From Pelagibacterium limicola (lineage in GTDB: Bacteria; Pseudomonadota; Alphaproteobacteria; Rhizobiales; Devosiaceae), in NCBI RefSeq assembly GCF_015694405.1, contig NZ_JADQDB010000004.1:349714-413713 (forward strand): DNA of 64,000 nt, in the 5' to 3' direction. The position numbers were made by a program, and so were the translations under genes. Positions 26,325 through 34,974 of the stretch are shown one piece after another (the stretch's first letter is position 1; every line of letters starts with the position of its first letter). The notes below the pieces were generated by a model. It did not search any database. It saw only the letters and a list, made by a program, of their open reading frames with translations, and was not told the DNA's origin.

Positions 26325-27757
26325 TGTCTTCAAAAAATGGACGCATTACGCCGATTGTCCTGGCGGGCGGAACAGGCACGAGGCTGTGGCCAATGTCACG
26401 GTCGTCGCGTCCCAAGCAATTCCTGGCGCTTCTGGGCGAAGACAGCCTGTTTCAGGATACCCTCAAGCGTCTGGCATCCGATCCGCGCTACGCAGCCCCT
26501 CTTGTCGTAACCAATGCGGAATATCGCTTTCTTGTTGCCGAGCAGGCGCAGGACGTAGGCATCCCGCTTTCGGGCATTTTGCTCGAACCGATGGCACGTA
26601 ACACGGCTCCCGCCATTGCGGCCGCGGTTCTCTTCGCCGCGCGGGGGGACAGCACCAGGATCGTTCACGTTCTGCCGTCCGACCACCAGATCGAAATCGA
26701 CGCTGCCTATCGGGCGGCTCTCGATGCTGCCGAAACAGCGGCCGGTGAGGGGGCTCTCGTCACGTTCGGAATCGCGCCGACCGAGCCCGCGACCGGCTTC
26801 GGCTATATCGAGGCCGGGGAACAGCGCGTTTCGGGTGCCTGCGCCGTTACGCGCTTCGTCGAAAAGCCCGACGCCGCCCGCGCGGCAGAAATGATTGCCG
26901 CCGGAAATTACTTCTGGAATTCAGGCATGTTCGTTTTCGACGCCCAGACCTTTCTCGACCAATGCCGGAGGTTTGCGCCCGACGTATTGTCGGCGGCGAA
27001 GGGGGCCGTCGATGCAGCCGTATCCGATCTGGACTTTCTGAGGCTCGATGCTCAAGCCTTTTCCAAGGCGCCCGACATCTCCGTCGATTACGCGATCTTT
27101 GAAAAGACCGACCGCGCGGTCGTCGTCCCGGCCCCCATCGTATGGTCGGATCTGGGCTCATGGGATGCGGTCTGGAAGTCCGGCAAGCGCGACGCGAAGG
27201 GTAATCTGGGCGTAGGGCCGGTGACGCTGGGAGAGACTTCCGCCTCGCTCGTCATCTCCGAAAAGTATCATGTCGTCGTCGATGGGCTCGAGGATGTCGC
27301 AGTCCTTGCCAGCGAGGACGCCGTTTACGTTGGGCGCCTTTCCTCTGCGCAATCCGTCGGGTCGGTCGTCAAGCAGCTCAAGGCCGATCCGGCAACGCGC
27401 GACCTTACGGAAACCCACCTGACCAGCTACCGGCCGTGGGGCGGCTACTCCTCCGTGCTCAATGGCGAAAGGTTTCAGGTCAAGCGTCTGTTCGTCAAAC
27501 CGGGCAAGCGCCTCAGCCTGCAAAAGCATTTTCACCGCTCCGAGCATTGGGTTGTCGTGCGCGGTACGGCGGAAGTCCAGGTGGGCGACAAGATCAAGAC
27601 TCTGCGGGAAAGTGAAAGCGTTTATATCCCCCAGGGCGCCGTTCACCGCCTTTCCAACCCCGGCAAGATCCTGCTCGAACTCATCGAGGTCCAGACGGGC
27701 TCCTATCTTGGGGAAGACGATATCGTGCGCATCGAGGACGAATTCGGGCGCAATTAG
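26324..27757 (+). CDS. Mannose-1-phosphate guanylyltransferase / mannose-6-phosphate isomerase
   Basis: A 477-residue bifunctional enzyme of the ManC/XanB/AlgA type, of standard length. The guanylyltransferase N-domain has VLAGGTGTRLWPMSRSSRPK and FVEKPD. The C-terminal cupin-type isomerase domain shows RPWGGYSSV, PGKRLSLQKHFHRSEHWVV and PQGAVHRLSNPGK, with the metal histidines. It feeds GDP-mannose to gmd and fcl in the same module. A 6-bp GC hairpin (27769-27783) follows the stop. Confidence 0.95.
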   Translation: MSSKNGRITPIVLAGGTGTRLWPMSRSSRPKQFLALLGEDSLFQDTLKRLASDPRYAAPLVVTNAEYRFLVAEQAQDVGIPLSGILLEPMARNTAPAIAAAVLFAARGDSTRIVHVLPSDHQIEIDAAYRAALDAAETAAGEGALVTFGIAPTEPATGFGYIEAGEQRVSGACAVTRFVEKPDAARAAEMIAAGNYFWNSGMFVFDAQTFLDQCRRFAPDVLSAAKGAVDAAVSDLDFLRLDAQAFSKAPDISVDYAIFEKTDRAVVVPAPIVWSDLGSWDAVWKSGKRDAKGNLGVGPVTLGETSASLVISEKYHVVVDGLEDVAVLASEDAVYVGRLSSAQSVGSVVKQLKADPATRDLTETHLTSYRPWGGYSSVLNGERFQVKRLFVKPGKRLSLQKHFHRSEHWVVVRGTAEVQVGDKIKTLRESESVYIPQGAVHRLSNPGKILLELIEVQTGSYLGEDDIVRIEDEFGRN

Positions 27758-27768
27758 TTCGAGTTAAT

Positions 27769-27783
27769 CCCCGCTGCGCGGGG
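27769..27783 (+). terminator. Short GC-rich hairpin after the ManC-type gene
   Basis: CCCCGC (27769-27774) and GCGGGG (27778-27783) form a perfect 6-bp stem with a TGC loop, 11 bases after the stop at 27757. No T-run follows, so it is at best a weak or Rho-assisted terminator, and transcription may continue into the spike-like pair. Confidence 0.3.
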
Positions 27784-27832
27784 GCGGCTTATCCTTGGTC
27801 GGACATCGCTTGACCGGCACAAGGAGAAGATC

Positions 27833-28090
27833 GTGTCCGAACTGCAAACCCGCGCCTTGGCGCAAGACGCCCCCGCATCGGGCGGTTTTGCCATTGTTCC
27901 CGATGACGAAGTCGAACTCGGGCGTCCGACCCGCGCCATCTACGTTGGCTGGGGCGGCACGCTGGAGGTTGAGCTTTTGTCGAGCGAGACGATCACGTTC
28001 CATAACCTACCCGATGGCGCGTTGCTCCCGGTTCGCGCACGCAAGGTGCTCGAGGCAACGACGGCTGCATCCCTCGTGGGGCTTTACTGA
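27833..28090 (+). CDS. Spike base protein-like small protein (RcGTA Rcc01079 type)
   Basis: An 85-residue soluble protein, mostly beta by appearance. The pattern of an acidic PDDEVELGRPTRAIYVGWGG segment, then a TVTF-like TITFHNLPDGALLPVRARKV and a short C-terminal hydrophobic tail ending GLY matches what I recall of the Rcc01079 spike base family of the Rhodobacter capsulatus gene transfer agent, whose head spikes bind the polysaccharide capsule. The next gene starts directly after its stop codon, so the pair is translationally coupled. The assignment is from memory of the family and unverified by search. Confidence 0.65.
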   Translation: MSELQTRALAQDAPASGGFAIVPDDEVELGRPTRAIYVGWGGTLEVELLSSETITFHNLPDGALLPVRARKVLEATTAASLVGLY

Positions 28091-29383
28091 ATGGGTAACC
28101 TGGGTTTGGGGCTGGCGCTCGCTGAAGGCGATATAGCTTTGCGGCAGCCGGGATCGGGTGCGCGCGTGAGTGTCGTCGCATGGGGCGACAGCCTGACGCG
28201 CGGGGCGGGCGTAAGCGGGGATGCGTTCCGCTATCCCGTCCGGCTTTCGGCCATGCTCGGCGGCCGCACGGTGGTCAATCGCGGCATTGGCGGGCAAACC
28301 TCGACGCAGATCGCGGCCCGCCAGGGGGGCGTGCCCATTCTGGTCACGTTGGACGGCGACGCAATCCCTGCTTCTACGCTTTGGACCTTCAACTGGTCGC
28401 AGAATACCGACGGCTGGTATTCGCGCTCTGGCGGCGCAAGCCCCGCGCTGGTCACCGTCGATGAAGGCGACCTCCTGATTGCCGGGCAGGCGGCCTCCAG
28501 CCAGATGGGCGCGCAGGTGCGCCTGACCCCTCTGTCGGAGACGCTTCCGGTCGGCACGCAGATCGTCGTCACCTTCGGCCTCGAGACGACAGCCGATACG
28601 CCGATGCAGGTTGGGCTAACCAGCGCCGGCAACGCCTCTACCGCGGGGAGTTGGGTGGCCGGTTCGCCCATCGGCGTGACGGGGTCCGGCCACAAGTCCG
28701 TTACCCTTTCCGGTTCCGGCGGGTCCACGCTCGCCCTCTTCATCGGCACAAGCACGCATACCTTCCGGATCAGCAATCTTGTGGCGGCCGCAACGCTGCC
28801 GGTGGCGGTCAGCGAAAAGTCGGTCAACGTCCTCTTCAACAGCGGCGTTTTCACCGGCTCGTCTTTGGGGACGATCGCGGGCGTGCACGGCCGGATGACA
28901 ACCGACAGTTCGGGCCACTGGACGTTCACGCGCGACGATTTCGGGTCGGCGGTTACTTGCCCGCCGGGCACGCCTTTTATCCCCGACGAAGCGACGTCCC
29001 TGCGCACGCACACGGCACTGATCTGGGCGGGGCGGAACAATTCCGGCAATCCGGCCGCCGTCAAGGCGGATATCGCCGCCATGATCGCGCATCTGGGCCA
29101 TGGCCGCTATCTCGTCGGGGCCATCCTCAATGGCGGCACCGAGATCACGGGAACCAGCGCCCATGCCGCCATCACCGCGCTCAATGCCGAGCTCGCCGCG
29201 CTCTATGGCGCCCGCTTTGTGGATCTTCGCGCCGCGCTCATCGCCGCGGGGGACCCGACCGCCGATGCCGCGGACATCGCCAACGACGTGATGCCGGCCT
29301 CGCTCCGCAGCGACCACATCCATCTTAACGACGCCGGGTATGGGGTTGTGGCGGAAGCGATCCGGCGACGCTTGGCCGGGTAA
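28091..29383 (+). CDS. SGNH/GDSL hydrolase, candidate spike-fibre partner
   Basis: A 430-residue protein. Block I is WGDSLTRGAG with the nucleophile serine, block II the glycine in GIGGQTS, block III the WAGRNNSGN stretch and block V DHIHLNDAGYG with the Asp-x-x-His dyad. About 200 residues between blocks I and III form a beta-rich insert with GSGHKS and TLALFIGTSTHTF, resembling a carbohydrate-binding module. No signal peptide is visible. It starts on the base after the upstream stop, and its own stop abuts that of the convergent acetyltransferase gene. It may deacylate a polysaccharide; phage tail-spike or gene-transfer-agent origin is an alternative reading. Confidence 0.8.
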   Translation: MGNLGLGLALAEGDIALRQPGSGARVSVVAWGDSLTRGAGVSGDAFRYPVRLSAMLGGRTVVNRGIGGQTSTQIAARQGGVPILVTLDGDAIPASTLWTFNWSQNTDGWYSRSGGASPALVTVDEGDLLIAGQAASSQMGAQVRLTPLSETLPVGTQIVVTFGLETTADTPMQVGLTSAGNASTAGSWVAGSPIGVTGSGHKSVTLSGSGGSTLALFIGTSTHTFRISNLVAAATLPVAVSEKSVNVLFNSGVFTGSSLGTIAGVHGRMTTDSSGHWTFTRDDFGSAVTCPPGTPFIPDEATSLRTHTALIWAGRNNSGNPAAVKADIAAMIAHLGHGRYLVGAILNGGTEITGTSAHAAITALNAELAALYGARFVDLRAALIAAGDPTADAADIANDVMPASLRSDHIHLNDAGYGVVAEAIRRRLAG

Positions 29384-29968
29384 TCAGTGCGTCTGACGCT
29401 TGCGTACGGTACGCGCCGGATTGCCGACATAGACCGTCCACGGCATCAGACTTTTGACGGTGACGCCGCGCGCACCGAGCACAGCGCCTTCGCCGATTTC
29501 CACCCCGGGACCGACAAAGGCCTCCGCGGCCACCCACGCTTTGGGACCGATGACGATTGGCCGGACCACCAGTTGAAAATGGGGGTCGTCGATGTCGTGC
29601 GAGCCTGCGCATAAATGGGCGCGCTGCGAAACAACCGCATCGTCGCCGATCTCCAACGGCGCCATGGAATAACAGATCGCGCCCGGGCCGATCACGGCAT
29701 TGCGCCCCACGCTCAGATTGGGCGGGTACCAGACGCGCACAGAGCCGTAAATACGCGCGGTTCTGTCGATGCGCGCCCCGAATGATCGCAGTAGGAAGCC
29801 CCGCCAGCCATGCATGGGCGGGGGCGTCCAGCGCGCACCGAGTGTCCAGACCACAGCCCATAATGCCCGGACGAGCCGATGCCTGAGCGAGAAACTCGGA
29901 CCGCCATGACGCGATCCGGCAGCGCGCGCATCGAGTATGTCGGATGGTCCATCTTCCGGAATTGTCAT
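29384..29968 (-). CDS. Left-handed beta-helix acetyltransferase (WcaF-like)
   Basis: A 194-residue acyltransferase of the hexapeptide-repeat family. The imperfect LbH repeats run through IGPGAICYSMAPLEIGDDAV, IGPKAWVAAEAFVGPGVEIG and EGAVLGARGVTVKSL. The catalytic-type histidine is in AGSHDIDDPHF. The closing VYVGNPARTVR is typical of colanic-acid acetyltransferases. The start at 29968 gives an ATGA overlap with the upstream glycosyltransferase. It would O-acetylate a sugar in the module B repeat, using acetyl-CoA. Confidence 0.86.
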   Translation of the reverse strand: MTIPEDGPSDILDARAAGSRHGGPSFSLRHRLVRALWAVVWTLGARWTPPPMHGWRGFLLRSFGARIDRTARIYGSVRVWYPPNLSVGRNAVIGPGAICYSMAPLEIGDDAVVSQRAHLCAGSHDIDDPHFQLVVRPIVIGPKAWVAAEAFVGPGVEIGEGAVLGARGVTVKSLMPWTVYVGNPARTVRKRQTH

Positions 29969-31059
29969 CGCCGGGCGCCCCAAATGGTTTCATACTGCTC
30001 GACCATCGCCTGCGCGACAGCACTCCAGAGATAGCGTTCGGAATACGCCTTGGCCCGCTCGGAGCGCGCCCGGAACGTCGCCTCGTCCCAGCGGACGGCA
30101 AGGCCCAATACGCGGTCGAAATCCGTGAAATCGGAGCTTATGCGCAGCGCGATTCCATCCTCGAACAGTTCCGGGAGATTGCATTGGTCGGTGATGACGG
30201 GAACGGCGCCGTATTGCAGCGCCTCCAGCACCGCCATCGGGAGTCCCTCGCTCAGCGACGGAAGGATGAAGAGTTTCGCAGCTCGCAGGGCCGCCGTTTT
30301 CGCCTCGTGATACAGCGCGCCGGCAAAGGCGATATTGGCGGTCTGGGCCGCAAGCGCCTGGACCTCCGCTTCATAAGCCCTTTCGCCCCATCCCGCGATC
30401 GTCAGCGTCTCGCCGGAAAGGGCAGGGTTGGCAGCCCAGGCGCGCATCAATTCCAGAACCTGCTTTTTCTCGTGCAGACGGCCCAGATAAAGCGCGCCGG
30501 ACCGCGAGCCGGAGCCGCCCATGCGGTCTGCTGCGGGTACGCCATTGGGGAGAACGAACACCCGATCCGCCAACTCGGGCATGAAACGAACGATCGATTG
30601 CCTCTCGCTTTCGGCGAGGGCATGAACCTGCGCTTTTCGGAGCATCGGGCGCTCGAACAAGGCTGCATGCAGGGTCTTGGTGCGAGGGCGGCGCGCGAGA
30701 ATCCAGGGGTCCAGCATGCCGCGCGGGGAGACGACAACGGGCAGATTCTGCAAGGCCGCCACCCGGCCATAGACCGAGGCCGCCGACCAGATGCCGTGGA
30801 TATGCAAGACGTCCGGCCGATACCGCACGATGTCGCCGATGATCGCAGGGTGGAAGCCGTAGCGGCCAAGCGGCGCAGCATATGACCTGACATCCAGATC
30901 GCCCCATACGGCCCTATCCCCCGCAAAATGCGCGTCCGCACCACCAAAAACGGCCACCTCGTGCCCCTGAGCGGCGGTCGCGCGCGCGAGGCCGGAGACC
31001 GAGTAGTAAAGGCCACCTGCGGAGCGGGACAGGGAGGTGGAATAGTGGGCGATTTTCAT
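29965..31059 (-). CDS. Glycosyltransferase family 4
   Basis: A 364-residue GT-B transferase beginning MKIAHYSTSLSRSAGGLYY, a typical start for colanic-acid and EPS family 4 enzymes. The donor site is seen in GRLHEKKQVLELMRAW and PSLSEGLPMAVLEALQYGAVP. The start at 31059 overlaps the polymerase stop (TAATG). Longer frames upstream extend inside the polymerase gene. It is the last sugar-adding enzyme of module B. Its sugar donor is unknown. Confidence 0.87.
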   Translation of the reverse strand: MKIAHYSTSLSRSAGGLYYSVSGLARATAAQGHEVAVFGGADAHFAGDRAVWGDLDVRSYAAPLGRYGFHPAIIGDIVRYRPDVLHIHGIWSAASVYGRVAALQNLPVVVSPRGMLDPWILARRPRTKTLHAALFERPMLRKAQVHALAESERQSIVRFMPELADRVFVLPNGVPAADRMGGSGSRSGALYLGRLHEKKQVLELMRAWAANPALSGETLTIAGWGERAYEAEVQALAAQTANIAFAGALYHEAKTAALRAAKLFILPSLSEGLPMAVLEALQYGAVPVITDQCNLPELFEDGIALRISSDFTDFDRVLGLAVRWDEATFRARSERAKAYSERYLWSAVAQAMVEQYETIWGARR

Positions 31060-32447
31060 TATCGGCGTATGGGAAGTTGGCTTGAGGGGGTTGGTTTTAC
31101 CCAAGGCGGGCTCGAGACGCTGAGGATCAGCAGCGACAGGATTTGCATTGAAAATAAGGGGAGGACCGCGCCGACCGGCCCCCGAAGCAGGATAGGCGTG
31201 GACGCAATGAAGAGGAAATGCAGGACCGGCAGGCCATAAAAAAAGCCGAACTTCCGCTTGAGCGTCCAGGCGAGGAGCGCAGCGCACAACGGCCCGCCGA
31301 TGCACACCCCCACAAGGCCCAGATCCATGTAGAAATCACCGCCGATGAAAAAAGACAGGTTGGCCGTCCCCTCCATGCCGATCGCATGGATCTCCTTCCC
31401 GATATCGAGACCCCCCACGATCGGCTTTTCTGGCCAGATCGACCGGGGAATGAAGAAAAGGACAATAGCGCCCAGCTTTTCCAGCACGGTGTGATCGTTT
31501 GCCTGCATGTAGCGCACGGCATGAACGAGCGTGTCGTAGACATCGACGAAGGGAATATGGAGCACATATTCGAGGAAGTTGATGTGGGCGATTGCATTGA
31601 GGCCATCGACACCCAGCCGGGTGGTAAGGCTCAAGATCGGAAACAGCACGACCAGGCCAAAGAGACTGCCGAGATTAAAGAGTGGCGCCGGCAGGCGCCC
31701 GCCCGTCACGGCGAGGACAACCGGTAGCCAAGCCGCCAGAAGGGAAAAGCGGGAGGCGTTGAAAGGGTTTCGCGTCACCACCAGCGCCACGATTGCCAAG
31801 GTGAATATGGCCACCGCTAGTGGCGTCACCTTCCGGTGCATGCGCAATGCTATCAAGGCGGTCGTTACGGTCTGCAGCCCGAGAAACAGTGTGCTGGCAA
31901 TAAACCCGTCGGCGCCCGCCTGCTCCAGACGCGGCGAGAGCACGCCGGCAATGCCGCCCTGGGAGATAACGAAACACACAAAGCCCGCGGCGTTGGCCAT
32001 CGCGAGCGTGCCAAGTCCTGGTGCTTTTCCGGACAACGGTACCGGCGGATATTCAAGCCGTATGAAAACGAAGGGAAGAAGGAAGAGGAACACGATAGTT
32101 GAGGCGAGAATGTATTCGTCGGCCGTGTAGACAATCTGGGCCCATCCATCCCGCGCACCGATTGTCCATCCGGTCATTCCCTGGATCGGGCCGAGAACGA
32201 AAAAGATGAAGACACAGAACCAGAAAACGTCTCCCACCTGTACATTGGGAGAACGCAAGCGAACCAATCCGACGATGACGAGAGCAAAAGCCGGCAGCGT
32301 CAGCACCAGGCTTGCCGGATTGTCCGCGAAAGGCAGGTTGATCAGGTAAAGCACGCAAACGGCCAGCCAGCGCCACGGCGGCTGATGCGTTGCACGGCCA
32401 ACCGGGTCCGAGCGTGTCGCGAATGCGGTGTCCACCGAGCTTCTCAC
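31059..32447 (-). CDS. O-antigen polymerase-like membrane protein (Wzy)
   Basis: A 462-residue protein with about 11-12 hydrophobic segments and a large loop around residues 290-340 containing IPFVDVYDTLVHAVRYMQAN and IVLFFIPRSIWPEKP, a layout typical of Wzy polymerases. A GTG start at 32447 is preferred because it forms a GTGA overlap with the flippase stop, the same coupling used throughout the operon; an ATG at 32495 is possible but overlaps by 52 bases. It would join module B repeat units in the periplasm. Confidence 0.75.
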   Translation of the reverse strand: MRSSVDTAFATRSDPVGRATHQPPWRWLAVCVLYLINLPFADNPASLVLTLPAFALVIVGLVRLRSPNVQVGDVFWFCVFIFFVLGPIQGMTGWTIGARDGWAQIVYTADEYILASTIVFLFLLPFVFIRLEYPPVPLSGKAPGLGTLAMANAAGFVCFVISQGGIAGVLSPRLEQAGADGFIASTLFLGLQTVTTALIALRMHRKVTPLAVAIFTLAIVALVVTRNPFNASRFSLLAAWLPVVLAVTGGRLPAPLFNLGSLFGLVVLFPILSLTTRLGVDGLNAIAHINFLEYVLHIPFVDVYDTLVHAVRYMQANDHTVLEKLGAIVLFFIPRSIWPEKPIVGGLDIGKEIHAIGMEGTANLSFFIGGDFYMDLGLVGVCIGGPLCAALLAWTLKRKFGFFYGLPVLHFLFIASTPILLRGPVGAVLPLFSMQILSLLILSVSSPPWVKPTPSSQLPIRR

Positions 32448-33709
32448 ACGCTTGCTTGTTCGCGGCTGCGGGCGCGTCGATGAAGGAGCCCGCACGCAAG
32501 CGCGACTGTCAGGACATTGGCGACCACATCGGCAAACGCCAGTACGGCAAGGCTGGAAATCGCGACGGTAACACTGCTCAATGCCGTTCCAAGCGCGACG
32601 GAAAACAGCATGATGATGGCGGCCGAGCTATAGAGTCCGAGAGCATTCAGGCCCTGTATGAACGAAAGCGCGATGGCACCCGAGAGAACGGTCGGCCCAA
32701 ATATCGCGACTGCGACACCAGCGCTGGCCGGCGCATCCTTGAGGACCAAGCCTGAGACAATACCTACCGTGCAGAGAAGTATCATTGAGATGGCTGCAGC
32801 CAGGGTTCCTTTCTGCTGGACCCTGAGAATTTCGCTTATCGGATGACCTGTTGCGGCGCCGAGCCTGGCAACCAGGTCGGGAAACTCGACACGGCGCATG
32901 AAGGCGATCAGCTGCGAAAATCCCGAGACAAGCTGTTTGGCATAGATGAGGATGGCAACCGCCACCTCGCCCAGAAACGCTGCGGCGAAAATGAGTTGAA
33001 CGCGGAAATAAAGCTGGCCGGGCAGCGTGGACCACAACGCGCCGAACCCGCTTTGCCCTGCGCGCCAGATGTTAGTCCAATTGGGCCTTGCCCATTTTGG
33101 TCCCCGCCCGGTGACCTGGACAAAGGTGAATTGAATGGCGACGACGAGTGCAAACCCGACGCTCAGCGCGGCGCCCATGATCAGGCCGGCCGTTTCGGGT
33201 TCGCTGCCACTGGCAAGGACGATGCTCAGAGCCGCGAGAATATAGGGAGGAATGGCGGAGATGCCGCTGATCCCGCTCATGCGCCATCCGTCCAGAAGAC
33301 CCGTCAAATTGAACGGCCATATCAGGATGAGCGGAAGCGCCGCCAGCAAATAGGCTTTCGTGAAAACGTCCGAGGAGATCGCGAAGGTCACGAGAGCGGC
33401 AGCGCCCACCACAAGGCCCACGAGCAGGCGGAACGCTGCCATCGACCAGTACGCGCCCCAGATTTCAGTGGCGGAACGCGGTTGAGAAGCGTGTTGCGCG
33501 GTTTCGCGTGCGAGGACAGTGACCCCGCCCCAGTCGATAACCAGCGCAGCCAATATCACGAAAGAAAAATGAATACCGAATGCAGAAAGCAGCGCGAGGT
33601 CCTGGCGCGCCACCAGCCATGTCTGGGCAAGAAATATGGCGCCTTGCCCGGTGGCAAAGCCCCCAAGCAGGAGAACCAGATTGGTGAATTTTCTTGCTCC
33701 GGTGGCCAT
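32444..33709 (-). CDS. Oligosaccharide flippase (Wzx-like), module B
   Basis: A 421-residue polytopic protein with about 12 membrane segments. It opens with KFTNLVLLLGGFATGQGAIF and continues with a MOP-type exporter pattern, including LYFRVQLIFAAAFLGEVAVAI. The start at 33709 overlaps the WcaI-like stop by one base; an upstream extension would lie inside that gene. It is the second flippase in the window. It is presumed to export the fucose-containing repeat. Confidence 0.85.
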   Translation of the reverse strand: MATGARKFTNLVLLLGGFATGQGAIFLAQTWLVARQDLALLSAFGIHFSFVILAALVIDWGGVTVLARETAQHASQPRSATEIWGAYWSMAAFRLLVGLVVGAAALVTFAISSDVFTKAYLLAALPLILIWPFNLTGLLDGWRMSGISGISAIPPYILAALSIVLASGSEPETAGLIMGAALSVGFALVVAIQFTFVQVTGRGPKWARPNWTNIWRAGQSGFGALWSTLPGQLYFRVQLIFAAAFLGEVAVAILIYAKQLVSGFSQLIAFMRRVEFPDLVARLGAATGHPISEILRVQQKGTLAAAISMILLCTVGIVSGLVLKDAPASAGVAVAIFGPTVLSGAIALSFIQGLNALGLYSSAAIIMLFSVALGTALSSVTVAISSLAVLAFADVVANVLTVALACGLLHRRARSREQASV

Positions 33710-34974
33710 CAACTTCCGTCTCTGACGATGTTTTGCGACCGTGCCGGCCGTGCAAAGGAGGAGGTAAACAGCCGGGCCTCTAGGCGGGACAAAATCTCCC
33801 GCGCGCCCCAACGCGCCTCTGCGCGCGCGCGCGCCGATGCTGCCAGTGATTGATAGGTCGGGGGTGCCGCGATCAGCATGGTAATCCCGGCGGCAAATGC
33901 CTCCACGTCTCCCGGCTTGGTCATGATCCCGCACCCCTCTACCTCATCGTAGAGCCCGGTGCCCTTCTCCGCCGTTGCCACGACGGGTCGACCCGAGGCG
34001 AGCATGTTGGTGAGTTTTGAGGGCAGCACGAGATCCGCTGCACCGGCCATTTGCGGCAGCAGGTGGATCGTGGCGAGACCCAGCAGATCGTTCAGCCGTT
34101 CCTTGGGCTGCAGGTTGTGGAACTGGATATTGTCGAGGTCCCCGGCCTGTGCCTCGAGGTTTGCCTTGTTGGGGCCTTCGCCGCAGACAATGAATGTCAG
34201 GTCCCGGCGATCCTTGAGCCGCCGCGCTGCCTCCACAACAATCTCGATTCCCTGCTTGTTGGCGATGTTGCCGGAATAAAGCGCCACATGGGGCGTCTCG
34301 ACGTTCCACTCGGCCCGGAAGGAGGAGGACCGCTCCATCGGACGGATCGCGTCGATATCGGCCCAGTTGCGGAACTCGACGACCCGGTCGGGCTCGATAC
34401 CCTTCTCGATGAGCTTGCGGCACATCTGCGGCGATATCGAGCTGACGGTATCGAAACTCTGAATCACCTGGCGCTCGAACCAGCGGGCCGCACGTGCAGG
34501 GCGGCCACCATCCGCAAGCAGCCCCGTGGCGAAGGCAGCCTCTACTTCGAAGTCCTGGATGTGGAGCCATGAACGCGCACCGCACAGGCCGGCGGCCAAC
34601 CGGGCAATCGGCGCGGCGATCAGCGAGGGCGCGATCGTCATGACGACATCCGGGCTCCATGCCGCCGCGCGCCAGAGCATCGGGAAAAAACTGGTTATCG
34701 CAAAGATCGCATGATGGAGCAGCCGTCGTGTGCCCGAGGGGTTTTGCGGTATGTAGTGGGGAACGCGCGTCACATCGACGCCGTTTTCCTTCCCGCGCGA
34801 ATAGGTGAACGCATTGTGTCCCTCGAGGATTTTCCAGCCCGGATAATAGGGGCGGCCAGCCACCACCTGGACCTCGTGTCCCGCCGCCGCCAAGGCTTCG
34901 GCCATGCCGGCCGTGTAGACGGCGATGCCCACGCGTTCGGGCGCATAATTGAGGCCGAGGATCAGAAGCTTCAT
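33709..34974 (-). CDS. Glycosyltransferase, WcaI-like
   Basis: A 421-residue transferase with the WcaI-style opening LILGLNYAPERVGIAVYTAGM and the C-lobe motifs SGNIANKQGIEIVVEA and LPSKLTNMLASGRPVVA. The long middle domain (PSLIAAPIARLAAGL, HIQDFEVEAAFATGL) is characteristic of colanic-acid fucosyltransferase-like proteins. It overlaps the GDP-fucose synthase gene by ATGA at 34971, which fits a fucosyltransferase role. That specificity is inference from neighbourhood and family. Confidence 0.85.
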   Translation of the reverse strand: MKLLILGLNYAPERVGIAVYTAGMAEALAAAGHEVQVVAGRPYYPGWKILEGHNAFTYSRGKENGVDVTRVPHYIPQNPSGTRRLLHHAIFAITSFFPMLWRAAAWSPDVVMTIAPSLIAAPIARLAAGLCGARSWLHIQDFEVEAAFATGLLADGGRPARAARWFERQVIQSFDTVSSISPQMCRKLIEKGIEPDRVVEFRNWADIDAIRPMERSSSFRAEWNVETPHVALYSGNIANKQGIEIVVEAARRLKDRRDLTFIVCGEGPNKANLEAQAGDLDNIQFHNLQPKERLNDLLGLATIHLLPQMAGAADLVLPSKLTNMLASGRPVVATAEKGTGLYDEVEGCGIMTKPGDVEAFAAGITMLIAAPPTYQSLAASARARAEARWGAREILSRLEARLFTSSFARPARSQNIVRDGS

